Positions 1 to 7,382 of a stretch of DNA of 64,000 nucleotides are shown here, one piece after another (the stretch's first letter is position 1; every line of letters starts with the position of its first letter). The notes beneath the pieces are model-generated. The model was given only the letters and a program-made list of their open reading frames with translations. It did not search any database and was not told the DNA's origin. The stretch is from the NCBI GenBank assembly GCA_032251315.1, contig JAVVEE010000001.1:1-64000 (forward strand). The letters run 5' to 3'. This DNA comes from LH-M37 sp032251315 (GTDB taxonomy: Bacteria > Pseudomonadota > Gammaproteobacteria > SZUA-229). The translations under genes were made by a program, and so were the position numbers.

Positions 1-225
1 GACATGCGTGGACTGACTCTTGGACTGACGGAATACTTCACCTTCTACAATCAGGAGCGTCCACACCAGTCACTGGCTAATCAAACACCCGACAGGGTCT
101 ATGAAAGCGCACAAGGCGGTGGCGCAATGATTCTGGACAAGTATCCTAAAAAAGAAAGATCAGAAACGACGGTAACAACGGGGCAGCGCCGACCAGCTGT
201 GGATGAGATTGAATGTACAACTTAA
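1..225 (+). CDS. IS3-family transposase, C-terminal fragment
   Basis: The reading frame is open from the left edge and keeps the end of an IS3-type integrase core: the stretch YNQERPHQSLANQTPDRVY matches the typical 'YN..RPH.SL...TP..VY' ending of IS3 orfB transposases. The enzyme would carry out cut-and-paste or copy-out transposition of its element. Only the last ~74 residues are in the window, so it cannot be told whether the element is complete upstream. The tail after the core is unusually long and polar. The family assignment is firm, the subgroup is not. Confidence 0.85.
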   Translation, partial: DMRGLTLGLTEYFTFYNQERPHQSLANQTPDRVYESAQGGGAMILDKYPKKERSETTVTTGQRRPAVDEIECTT

Positions 226-266
226 ACTCGTGATATTTTTGTCTTGATTATGGGGTCCACTTTACA
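1..266 (+). mobile_element. Right end of an IS3-type insertion sequence
   Basis: The transposase stops at 225. About 25 bases later lies TGGGGTCCACTTTACA (251-266), which read inward is TGTAAAGTGGACCCCA and has the TG...CA ends expected of IS3-family terminal repeats. I place the right boundary near 266. The left end is outside the window, so the inverted-repeat match and the target duplication cannot be checked. The response regulator starts only 37 bases after this boundary, so the insertion probably separated that gene from its original promoter. Confidence 0.6.
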
Positions 267-302
267 GAACTGTATCAATAACCGGAATGAGCCGGCAATC
301 CT

Positions 303-1015
303 ATGAGTGCACCACGGCAACGGCTGTTAGTGGTCGATGATGAGCCCAAGCTCAGGCAGTTGCTGAAGAAATATCTTTCGCAGGAAGGTTTTATGGTCGA
401 AGCGGTTGAGGATGGTGCGGCGATGGATCGATATCTGGCCGACCATGAGGTCGATCTGGTGATTCTCGACCTCTGATGCTGCCCGGTGAGGACGGGCTTT
501 CCATTGGTCGTCGCCTGTACCATCAGAACAATCTGCCCATCATCATCCTCTCCGCACGCGGCGAAGAACTCGACCGTATCGTCGGCCTTGAAATGGGTGC
601 GGATGATTACCTGATCAAGCCTTTCAATCCCAGGGAGCTGCTGGCCAGAATTCGCTGCGTTCTGCGCCGCTACGCGCAGAACGGCCAGCCCGCCGGCGCG
701 GAGACTAAACATCTGCATAGCTTTGGCCCGTTTTGCCTGGATGTGGAAAAACACCAGCTCCGAAAAGACCAGGAGGAGATCCCTCTCACTACCGGCGAGT
801 TCACACTGCTACGCGCTTTTCTGGAGCATGCCAACCGGGTAATCAACCGTGACAGGCTGCTGGAGATTACCAAAGGTTACGAACGTGACCCGCTTGATCG
901 CAGCATCGACATCTGTGTGGGTCGTTTGCGTAAAAAGATTGAAACCGACCCCGCCGAACCGGTTTACCTGCGCACGATCTGGGGCGCAGGCTACCTGTTT
1001 TCCACCGAAGGCTAG
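303..1015 (+). pseudogene. ompR: OmpR-type response regulator, frameshifted
   Basis: Reading from ATG 303 gives an OmpR-family receiver with acidic residues D12, D13 and E14 and phosphoacceptor D56, then a TGA stop at codon 58. The rest of the receiver (MLPGEDGLSIGRR...), including the SAR and KPFNP motifs, and the winged-helix DNA-binding domain continue in another frame from 476 to the stop at 1015. The two frames differ by two bases, and an extra CT in GACCTCTGATG at about 470-475 explains it: without it the text reads DLMLPGEDG. Together they would make a normal ~237-residue regulator. The cognate kinase follows 11 bases downstream and is intact. Assembly error and genuine inactivation are both possible. 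Confidence 0.85.
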
Positions 1016-1026
1016 CCAGAGACAGT

Positions 1027-2352
1027 ATGCATTTTTTCAAGTTCCAGAGCTATTTATGGAAAGTCCTCTCCACCATCGGCATCGTATCGTTTGTCTTTCT
1101 GCTGATAATGGTATCGACGCTGGCCTACTATATGGTGATACCGCTGGGTCATCGAGCCACCGATGACCTGGCCAGTATTATGTTCCACGCCGCTGAAAGA
1201 TGGGACCACACATCTACCGCGGCTGGACGCCGGGACTTCACTGTAAAAATGCGGCAGAAGCATGACCTGGTATTAACCGGTGCTGAGGTGTCTTTGCCCC
1301 CCAGCACCAGCATGCTGCCCTATCTTTATTTTCTGGAAACTTCACTGAGCAAGCAGATGGGCGCAGCGATTACCATCAAGTCCAGCCGTGACAGCGATGA
1401 CAAGGAATGGTTCTGGGTTGATATTCCGATCACCGACGAAATATTACGCTTTGGCTTTTCACGTGAACGTATCGGGGTAAAACCATCAATCGCCTTTTTT
1501 GTTGTCCTGATCACAAGCGTTTATCTGACCGTTATCACCGCCATCATACTGACAAGGCGCCTGACCGTGCCGGTAGATCGCCTTTACCGCGCAGCGCAAC
1601 TGGGCGGCAAAGGCCAATGGCCCGAGCCTGTGCAGGAAGAGGGGCCGGAGGAACTGATCGTACTGGCTCGTGGATTCAACCGCATGAACATTCAGGTAAA
1701 GGAGCTGCTCGCCAACCGGACCACCTTGCTGGCAGGCATAGCACACGACCTGCGCACCCCGCTCACCCAGATTCAACTGGCCCTGTCCATGCTGCCCGAC
1801 GAAGGCGGTGACCGCGAGTTAATGGCGAGCATTCACAGCGATCTGGAAGTCATCAACCGGCTCATTGGCGAAACCTTGAGCATCAGTCTTGAACTGGCGG
1901 AAGAGGAAGTGCTCGCCACCGATATCGATCTGGAGCTGGACACGATCATTAAAAATATTCAGACCAACGGAGTGGCCATAGAATGGTCGCGCGGGCAGCC
2001 CTGCTACCGGATGCTGCAACCGCTGGCACTGCGCAGAATCGTGACCAATCTACTGACCAACGCCCTGCGCTACGGCGAGGGCAAGCCGGTGACCGTCAGT
2101 TACGAATGCCGCAAGGACGCGACGATCATCCGGATCAGCGACCGCGGCCCGGGCATCCCGGCAGAACATATCGAAGCGGTGTTCCGGCCTTTTTTCCGGC
2201 TGGAAAAATCCCGCGGCAGCGAAACCGGCGGCAGCGGCCTGGGCCTGGCCATCGTCCGCCAACTGGCGGATGCACACGGCTGGAGCGTAAAACTGCTGCC
2301 GCGTGCGGGAGCCGGTACCGAGGCGGTGCTGACTATTCCGGGTAATCAGTAA
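1027..2352 (+). CDS. envZ: EnvZ-type sensor histidine kinase
   Basis: This 441-residue inner-membrane kinase would phosphorylate the adjacent OmpR-type regulator in response to an envelope or osmotic signal. It has a first membrane segment at about residues 14-38, a periplasmic region of ~115 residues, a second segment at about 155-178, a HAMP linker, and a dimerisation box AHDLRTPLTQ with phospho-histidine H240. The ATPase domain shows an N box (NLLTNALRYG, N345), G1 (DRGPGIP) and G2 (GGSGLGLAIV). Size and order match EnvZ. The gene is followed by a strong terminator. The kinase is intact although its partner gene is frameshifted. Confidence 0.9.
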   Translation: MHFFKFQSYLWKVLSTIGIVSFVFLLIMVSTLAYYMVIPLGHRATDDLASIMFHAAERWDHTSTAAGRRDFTVKMRQKHDLVLTGAEVSLPPSTSMLPYLYFLETSLSKQMGAAITIKSSRDSDDKEWFWVDIPITDEILRFGFSRERIGVKPSIAFFVVLITSVYLTVITAIILTRRLTVPVDRLYRAAQLGGKGQWPEPVQEEGPEELIVLARGFNRMNIQVKELLANRTTLLAGIAHDLRTPLTQIQLALSMLPDEGGDRELMASIHSDLEVINRLIGETLSISLELAEEEVLATDIDLELDTIIKNIQTNGVAIEWSRGQPCYRMLQPLALRRIVTNLLTNALRYGEGKPVTVSYECRKDATIIRISDRGPGIPAEHIEAVFRPFFRLEKSRGSETGGSGLGLAIVRQLADAHGWSVKLLPRAGAGTEAVLTIPGNQ

Positions 2353-2354
2353 GT

Positions 2355-2403
2355 AGCCATAAATAAAAAAGCCCCGAAAATCGGGGCTTTTTTATTTATG
2401 GCT
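2355..2403. terminator. Bidirectional intrinsic terminator between envZ and tRNA-Gln
   Basis: Two 23-base arms (2355-2377 and 2381-2403) are perfect inverted copies around a three-base loop. The core is GCCCCGA/TCGGGGC flanked by A and T runs, so it can terminate transcription from both sides: the kinase gene on the plus strand and the tRNA on the minus strand. The outermost bases of the right arm coincide with the CCA end and the first acceptor bases of the tRNA gene. Confidence 0.9.
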
Positions 2404-2472
2404 GGGGAACAAGGATTTGAACCTTGATTGACGGAGTCAGAGTCCGCTGTCCTGCCGTTAGACGATTCCCCA
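2399..2472 (-). tRNA. tRNA-Gln (anticodon CUG)
   Basis: The minus strand folds as a tRNA: acceptor TGGGGAA pairs with TTCCCCA, the anticodon arm is GCGGA-CTCTGAC-TCCGT with anticodon CTG (reads CAG), and the T arm is CAAGG-TTCAAAT-CCTTG. The discriminator is G and CCA is encoded (2399-2401). The weak U1-A72 end is typical of tRNA-Gln. The transcript would end in the palindromic terminator immediately downstream. Confidence 0.93.
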
Positions 2473-2538
2473 AATACTCAGGAAACGGTTCGGAATTTAT
2501 TAAACTCCCGAGCCGTAAAATCGTATTCAGTATGAAAC

Positions 2539-2928
2539 TTAACGTTTCGAGAACTGAACAGCACGGCGAGCCTTACGCAGACCCACTTTCTTACGTTCAA
2601 CTTCACGGGCATCGCGAGTAACGAAACCAGCTTTGCGCAAGGCAGGGCGTAAGGTTTCATCATAGGCCATCAGTGCACGGGTAATGCCGTGACGGATTGC
2701 ACCCGCCTGGCCGGAGTTACCACCGCCGGCGACGGAAATTTTGATATCAAACTTGCCGTTCATCTCAGCGACATCAAGTGGCTGACGCACGACCATGCGT
2801 GATGTTTTACGACCAAAAAAGTCATCAACAGGCAGACCGTTAACGATGATTTCACCTGTACCGGCACTCAGATAAACTCTGGCGCTGGATGTTTTACGAC
2901 GACCGGTTGCGTAATATTGTTCTGTCAT
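2539..2928 (-). CDS. rpsI: 30S ribosomal protein S9
   Basis: This 129-residue basic protein starts MTEQYYATGRRKTSSARV and ends in the Lys/Arg-rich tail RKARRAVQFSKR that reaches the ribosomal P site in S9. Length and termini match gammaproteobacterial S9. It lies nine bases after rplM, the usual rplM-rpsI operon, and should be co-transcribed from the promoter upstream of rplM. Confidence 0.98.
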   Translation of the reverse strand: MTEQYYATGRRKTSSARVYLSAGTGEIIVNGLPVDDFFGRKTSRMVVRQPLDVAEMNGKFDIKISVAGGGNSGQAGAIRHGITRALMAYDETLRPALRKAGFVTRDAREVERKKVGLRKARRAVQFSKR

Positions 2929-2937
2929 AGTGATACC

Positions 2938-3369
2938 TTAATTAATTTCCAGCGGCTGTGGCTGCTGTGCTGCATGTTCGTGTTCTTTACCCGCGTAAAC
3001 TTTCAGCTTACGGAACATGGTGCGACCCAGTGAACCCTTGGGCAGCATACCTTTAACCGCTTTTTCAATAACGCGTTCAGGCGCTTTCTGGATGAGATCC
3101 TGAAAGTTGATTTCTTTTAGACCGCCGATATAACCTGAATAGCTGTAGTAAATTTTATCTTTGGCTTTGTTGCCGGTAACACGGACTTTCTCAGCGTTGA
3201 TAATGACGATGTAATCACCGGTATCCACATGAGGTGTGTAAATAGCTTTATGTTTTCCGCGTAAACGACGCGCAACTTCTGTTGCCAGTCGACCCAAAGT
3301 TTTATCTTCGGCATCGATCAGAAACCAGTCTCTTTTTACGTCTTCAGCTCTTGCGCTTATAGTCTTCAT
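2938..3369 (-). CDS. rplM: 50S ribosomal protein L13
   Basis: This 143-residue protein has the L13 hallmarks: an N-terminal WFLIDAEDKTLGRLAT block, HVDTGDYIVIINAEKVRVTG, and GMLPKGSLGRTMFRKLKVYAG. It is an early-assembly protein of the large subunit. In E. coli L13 also represses its own operon by binding the mRNA leader. The start ATG at 3369 is about 60 bases downstream of a near-consensus promoter (3438-3466), so a short leader is available for such control, though I did not identify a specific L13 site. Confidence 0.98.
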   Translation of the reverse strand: MKTISARAEDVKRDWFLIDAEDKTLGRLATEVARRLRGKHKAIYTPHVDTGDYIVIINAEKVRVTGNKAKDKIYYSYSGYIGGLKEINFQDLIQKAPERVIEKAVKGMLPKGSLGRTMFRKLKVYAGKEHEHAAQQPQPLEIN

Positions 3370-3437
3370 CAGGCTTTGTCCTGCAATTCTAATCTAGTGT
3401 ATATCGCCACGGAGTGTCCGCGTGGCAAAGAGGCGGA

Positions 3438-3466
3438 ATAATACATAAAATACAGCGCCCCGACAA
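3438..3466 (-). promoter_or_regulatory. Sigma-70 promoter of rplM-rpsI
   Basis: On the minus strand TTGTCG (3466-3461) and TATTAT (3443-3438) are separated by exactly 17 bases. Transcription would begin near 3431 and give a leader of about 60 bases before the L13 start codon. Confidence 0.75.
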
Positions 3467-3520
3467 GTGCTTTGCCGGCTTTTAATGGATTTAACGCGGA
3501 TAAATCAAGAATTCCACACC

Positions 3521-3604
3521 AAAAAAATGCACGGGCTGGGAGCCCGTGCATAAAACCACCAAAAAGGAGGAGGAGTCGAATAATTAATCAAACTGATTAA
3601 GTAT
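3521..3604 (-). ncRNA. Candidate small RNA or terminated leader upstream of rplM
   Basis: A separate promoter (3611-3639) would start a transcript near 3604. It would contain a small hairpin (TTAATCA/TGATTAA, 3600-3584), an unpaired C/U-rich stretch CGACTCCTCCTCCTTTTT (3578-3561), and an 11-bp GC-rich hairpin (3551-3527) ending in seven T. The result is a self-contained RNA of ~84 nt with an intrinsic terminator, ending before the true rplM promoter. The C/U-rich run contains CCTCCT, complementary to Shine-Dalgarno sequences. I do not recognise a named family. It could also be a terminated leader or the tail of an unseen unit. Confidence 0.5.
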
Positions 3605-3610
3605 TTAATA

Positions 3611-3639
3611 ATTATCTAATATACCGCGCAATCTGTCAA
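3611..3639 (-). promoter_or_regulatory. Strong sigma-70 promoter for the candidate small RNA
   Basis: Minus strand TTGACA (3639-3634) and GATAAT (3616-3611) are 17 bases apart: a consensus -35 and a near-consensus -10. The first terminator downstream is at 3551-3521, so most transcripts should be short. Confidence 0.75.
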
Positions 3640-3685
3640 GCATTATCTTCGGTAAAATTGCATCTAATGGTATGCTACCAGGCCA

Positions 3686-3994
3686 TCAAATCAGCAGGCG
3701 CTCAACAATTCGCCCGGCCAGTAAATGCTCACTGATGATTTCATCTACATCCTGCCGATCAATATAGGTGTACCAGGTCTCCTGCGGGTAGACCACAATT
3801 ACCGGCCCCTCCTCGCACCGCCCCAGACAGCCTGCTGCATTTATCCTGACGCCGCCATCGCCGTTCAGACCCAGCTCTTTAATTTTAGCTTTGGCGTATT
3901 CACGTATTTCGGCGGCATTATATTGCCCGCAGCACGTTTCGCCGGGCTGGCGCTGGTTGGTACAGAAAAATACGTGATATTTATAATGAGGCAC
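3686..3994 (-). CDS. (2Fe-2S) ferredoxin, thioredoxin-like fold
   Basis: This 102-residue protein belongs to the thioredoxin-like 2Fe-2S ferredoxins. It has a first cysteine pair region (FFCTNQR...ETCCGQY) and a second GCLGRCEEGPVIVVYP motif, giving the usual C-x(10-12)-C...C-x3-C cluster ligands. It is predicted to be cytoplasmic and to shuttle electrons; the partner is unknown. It is monocistronic here, upstream of the rplM region and divergent from coq7. Confidence 0.85.
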   Translation of the reverse strand: MPHYKYHVFFCTNQRQPGETCCGQYNAAEIREYAKAKIKELGLNGDGGVRINAAGCLGRCEEGPVIVVYPQETWYTYIDRQDVDEIISEHLLAGRIVERLLI

Positions 3995-4236
3995 TGTTCA
4001 CTCCCGTTGAAAAAGTTATTAATCCGGCTGTTTCGTTAATTTACTCGAAGATCGCACCGTAGATTTGATTTCACCAGAAATTTTCTGATAAAGCGCCACT
4101 TAGTTAGAACATGGTCGATTGAATAAAGTTTCTTATGGAATCAGAGATCAAGTGCGATCGCGCATAATTTACGAAACATCCGGACTCACTAACGGTAGAT
4201 CTTGCATGTCATCGCGGTTCTGGGCAATATCACCTT

Positions 4237-4875
4237 ATGAGAGATTACACACCGATTGACCACCTGCTGATGAATGTCGATACCGCTTTGCGGACTGTGG
4301 CCGGCAAACCCCTTGTCACCCGGCGCATTAACCCGGCTGAGGCTGTAGAGGAATGTGAACTTCAGGATCCGGAACGTAAGCATGTTGCCGGTCTGATGCG
4401 GGTAAATCATGCCGGTGAAGTTTCGGCACAGGCGCTGTATCAGGGTCAGGCGCTGACTGCCCGCAATAATGAAGTGCGCGAAAAACTGGAGCAGGCTGCG
4501 CTGGAGGAAAACGACCACCTCGCCTGGACCGAGTCCCGCCTGCACGAGCTGGGCGATCGCACCAGTTACCTCAACCCGATCTGGTACGCGGGTTCTCTGG
4601 CCATCGGTGCATTTGCCGGTGCGCTAGGCGACAAGTGGAGTCTGGGCTTTCTGGCCGAAACCGAACACCAGGTGGTGCGCCACCTCGATAGCCACCTTAA
4701 AGAGCTACCCAAACAGGATCAACGCAGCCGCGCCATTCTCGAACAGATGCGCATTGACGAGGCCCGGCATGCCACCACGGCACTGAATCACGGCGGCGCC
4801 GAACTGCCGGCACCGGTAAAAGGCCTGATGTCATTAATGTCGAAAGTGATGACCAAAACCACCTACCGTATTTAA
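4237..4875 (+). CDS. coq7: 2-polyprenyl-3-methyl-6-methoxy-1,4-benzoquinone monooxygenase (Coq7)
   Basis: This 212-residue diiron hydroxylase performs the C6 hydroxylation of demethoxyubiquinone in ubiquinone synthesis at the inner membrane. The diiron ligands are visible as MRVNHAGEVSAQALYQGQ, EENDHLAW, TEHQVVRHL and IDEARHATTA, the repeated E and ExxH pattern of the Coq7 family. The hydrophobic YAGSLAIGAFAGALGDKWSLGF segment fits the membrane-associated helices. Bacteria with Coq7 use it in place of the flavoprotein UbiF. It stands alone. Confidence 0.95.
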   Translation: MRDYTPIDHLLMNVDTALRTVAGKPLVTRRINPAEAVEECELQDPERKHVAGLMRVNHAGEVSAQALYQGQALTARNNEVREKLEQAALEENDHLAWTESRLHELGDRTSYLNPIWYAGSLAIGAFAGALGDKWSLGFLAETEHQVVRHLDSHLKELPKQDQRSRAILEQMRIDEARHATTALNHGGAELPAPVKGLMSLMSKVMTKTTYRI

Positions 4876-4919
4876 GACGAGCGTTTTTACGTACCCGCCG
4901 CTTCGTCATACCGTCGCAC

Positions 4920-4940
4920 TAAATCGTTTAGAACGATTTA
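4920..4940. repeat. Perfect inverted repeat after coq7
   Basis: TAAATCGTT (4920-4928) and AACGATTTA (4932-4940) form a perfect 9-bp stem with a three-base loop between the convergent ends of coq7 and the DUF885 gene. There is no T run, so it is not a standard terminator, but it may protect mRNA 3' ends. A small ATGC-GTA-GCAT hairpin follows at about 4945. Confidence 0.6.
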
Positions 4941-4962
4941 GAACATGCGTAGCATGGCTAAC

Positions 4963-6612
4963 CTAACTGAACATCTTTTCCCGCACTGTCTGCCAGACCG
5001 GTTCGCCCATGGTCTGCTGTATCACCAGCGGCAGGGCAATGGAGCCTTGCGACAGCAGCTGATCATGAAACGTTAACAGCTTAAACCCGGCCTGTGCCTG
5101 CATCACTTGTCGCGCCTGCAGAATCATTTCACGCCCGACGGCATAACACAGTGGCGTAGCCGGTGAATGGCTATACCAGCTGATTTCAGCCTGCGCCTGC
5201 TCGCGCGTGAAACCCAGCTCCGCCATCATCAGCGCAATTGCGCGTTCGACACTCAGCTGCCCGGTCTGCAATTTCACATCGACAATGATACGCAGGGCAC
5301 GCCAGATGCGCCCCTGTAACATGATGAAATGGTGTTCATCTTTATTTAAAAAGCCCTGTTCGATAGCCAGCTCTTCGCAATATAAAGCCCAGCCTTCGTA
5401 GAGGGAGGCCGAGCCATTGAGCTGGCGCGTGTAACTGAAGCTGCTCTGATTTTCGGTAACGAACTGCAGATGATGACCGGGAAAGGCTTCATGCACACAG
5501 GTGAGATCGATGTTGCAATAGTTATGTTCGGCCAGTGCCGCTGTCTCTGCGGGCACGGTGACATAATATAAACCATGCTGCTCGGGATCACTGCACTGCG
5601 GCGGCTCGTAGGCGGCAAAGGGAATCACATGTCGCAGAAATTCCGGCGTTGCCTGCACTTTCAGCGACTGCTTTTCCGGCATGGTCACTAGCGCCGAATC
5701 AGCCCACCAGTGGTAAGCGTCGAGCATACGCTGGCGATACACCTCTACAAGCTGATCAGCTGCGGGATGCTGTGCCTGAATGTGTTTTAACAGCGCTTCA
5801 ATATTTTCGTCGCCCTGCATATTTCGGGTTTGTTCAAGCAATGCCTGCTGCGTCTCACTGAATAATTTTTCGCCAAAGCTCAGCACGTCATCGGCAGTGG
5901 TTTCGATAAAATGTTTTTTGTTCAGCAGACGCTCAAAATGCAGCGAGCCACAGGCAAAATCACCGGCGGCTTTGGGCGCAATTTCAGTTTCAAGAAATGT
6001 TACAAATTTCTCCAGCGCATGCGCGGCATCTTCGAACAATGGTTGTAGACGCGCGGGATTTTCAAACTTTTTCATCATCAGCGGATGACGCCCCAGATCA
6101 CGCATAAAACTCACGCTGGCGTGGCACTCACTGACCGCCGCTTCCAGCCATATTGGCACCACTCTTTCAGGATACTGGGACAGTTGCAGACGGGCACCAC
6201 GCAGGTACTCGGGGATTTTCTGGACGCGATACTTGAGCGCACGATGCACCTCATCAACCGGATAAATCAACAGCTGATAAACGGCATTCACCGGCACATA
6301 TTCAGAAGGGTCACGATAACGCCAATCACGCTCTTCAAGGTCATGCAACTCAATATTAGCAGCAGACCTTAGCACTTTAAAATCCACCTGGCTGGTCGCT
6401 GTCAGTGCATCAAAATCACTTTCATCGAGCGCTGTGATTAACTTTTGATTAAGCGCAATCAATGCCCCGATATCATCATCCGCATAACTGCGCAGCTCAC
6501 CCGCGTAGTTATCTATACCCACCTCAACCGCACGCTCGGGATGAAAACGAAACCATGCCTGATAATATTGCTGCTGCAACTCTTTAAATAACTGCTCTGC
6601 TGATTGTGACAC
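4963..6612 (-). CDS. DUF885 family protein (putative metallopeptidase)
   Basis: This 549-residue protein matches the DUF885 family, thought to be zinc-dependent peptidases. The signature is TCVHEAFPGHHLQF near residue 370, with an HExxxxHH-like metal site, followed by SASLYEGWALYCEEL, whose glutamate is the likely third ligand, and the RIIVDVKLQTGQ block typical of the family. No signal peptide is evident, so it is probably cytoplasmic. It begins 21 bases after the OsmC gene and probably shares its transcript. The substrate is unknown. Confidence 0.85.
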   Translation of the reverse strand: MSQSAEQLFKELQQQYYQAWFRFHPERAVEVGIDNYAGELRSYADDDIGALIALNQKLITALDESDFDALTATSQVDFKVLRSAANIELHDLEERDWRYRDPSEYVPVNAVYQLLIYPVDEVHRALKYRVQKIPEYLRGARLQLSQYPERVVPIWLEAAVSECHASVSFMRDLGRHPLMMKKFENPARLQPLFEDAAHALEKFVTFLETEIAPKAAGDFACGSLHFERLLNKKHFIETTADDVLSFGEKLFSETQQALLEQTRNMQGDENIEALLKHIQAQHPAADQLVEVYRQRMLDAYHWWADSALVTMPEKQSLKVQATPEFLRHVIPFAAYEPPQCSDPEQHGLYYVTVPAETAALAEHNYCNIDLTCVHEAFPGHHLQFVTENQSSFSYTRQLNGSASLYEGWALYCEELAIEQGFLNKDEHHFIMLQGRIWRALRIIVDVKLQTGQLSVERAIALMMAELGFTREQAQAEISWYSHSPATPLCYAVGREMILQARQVMQAQAGFKLLTFHDQLLSQGSIALPLVIQQTMGEPVWQTVREKMFS

Positions 6613-6633
6613 TCAAAATACCTTTTTATTATT

Positions 6634-7050
6634 TTATTCTTCGATTATTTCAAAATCGTGGGTGATTTCCACGCAGTGAGCCAGCATGATAGAGACCGAA
6701 CAGTACTTTTCCGCAGTCATGTTAATAGCACGCTCCACCTTTTTCGTATCCAGCCCCTTACCCTTGATAATGTAGTGCGCGTGTATCTTTGTGAACACCT
6801 TCGGGATATCCGCCGCACGCTCTGCTTCCAGCTCGACATGGCAGTCAACGATATTCTGTCGTGCCCGCTTCAGGATATGCACCACATCGAATGCCGTGCA
6901 GCCACCCATCCCCAGCAGCACCATCTCCATAGGACGAACACCCAGATTGCGGCCACCGTCGTCCGGCGGCCCGTCCATAACTACTGAATGTCCACTGCCG
7001 GATTCTCCGACGAAGGACATATGATCCAGCCATTTAACCGTTGCTTTCAT
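6634..7050 (-). CDS. OsmC family protein (YhfA-like)
   Basis: This 138-residue protein belongs to the OsmC/Ohr superfamily of thiol-dependent peroxide-handling proteins. It has C51 in GMGGCTAFDVV and a second family cysteine near residue 126 (MLAHCVEI). The EYxxxG-type Ohr features are absent and the layout (GGRNLGVRPMEMVLLGMGGC) is closer to YhfA. It is likely cytoplasmic, and its physiological substrate is not known. It lies directly upstream of the DUF885 gene on the same strand. Confidence 0.88.
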   Translation of the reverse strand: MKATVKWLDHMSFVGESGSGHSVVMDGPPDDGGRNLGVRPMEMVLLGMGGCTAFDVVHILKRARQNIVDCHVELEAERAADIPKVFTKIHAHYIIKGKGLDTKKVERAINMTAEKYCSVSIMLAHCVEITHDFEIIEE

Positions 7051-7230
7051 TACGTTACTCTCTAAAAAGTTATACCTGTAAACCGCAAGGTTCTATATTC
7101 GTACTTTACCTATAATCACTTGAAGGTATGATCAAATCCTGGACAATAATAACTTTACCGCTCACAGGCTGATATTCGGAAAGAGCTAAAACATAGTTGG
7201 CAGTTAAATGCTTACTGCCCGAAAACCTTA

Positions 7231-7319
7231 AGTCCACAGATGAACGCAGATATATTTGTGCGCCTGCGGCACATAACATACATTTATTTTTTGTTTTTAT
7301 CTGCGTTCATCTGCGGACT
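7231..7319. repeat. Intergenic inverted-repeat element, copy A
   Basis: The 332-base space between trpC and the OsmC gene holds 22-base arms at 7231-7252 and 7298-7319 that are inverted copies with one mismatch. Each contains CAGATGAACGCAGATA. The centre has a small TGTGC/GCACA hairpin. The arms are built from two imperfect direct modules (GCAGATGAA, CGCAGATA). Related elements lie near 12300, 21925, 26768 and 30723. Nothing else is evident in this space. Confidence 0.8.
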
Positions 7320-7382
7320 AAATACTCAGCCTTTTCTCCAACAGTTTCACACTCAGCCAATAGACTAGCCAAATTATCGGTT

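Noticed and set aside
3369..3551. Minus-strand frame of 60 codons between rplM and the candidate small RNA
   Set aside because: It runs through the rplM promoter and leader, has no ribosome site and no family resemblance.
4154..4161. GCGATCGC palindrome upstream of coq7
   Set aside because: A single eight-base palindrome is expected by chance in a sequence of this size and no further copies are clustered here.
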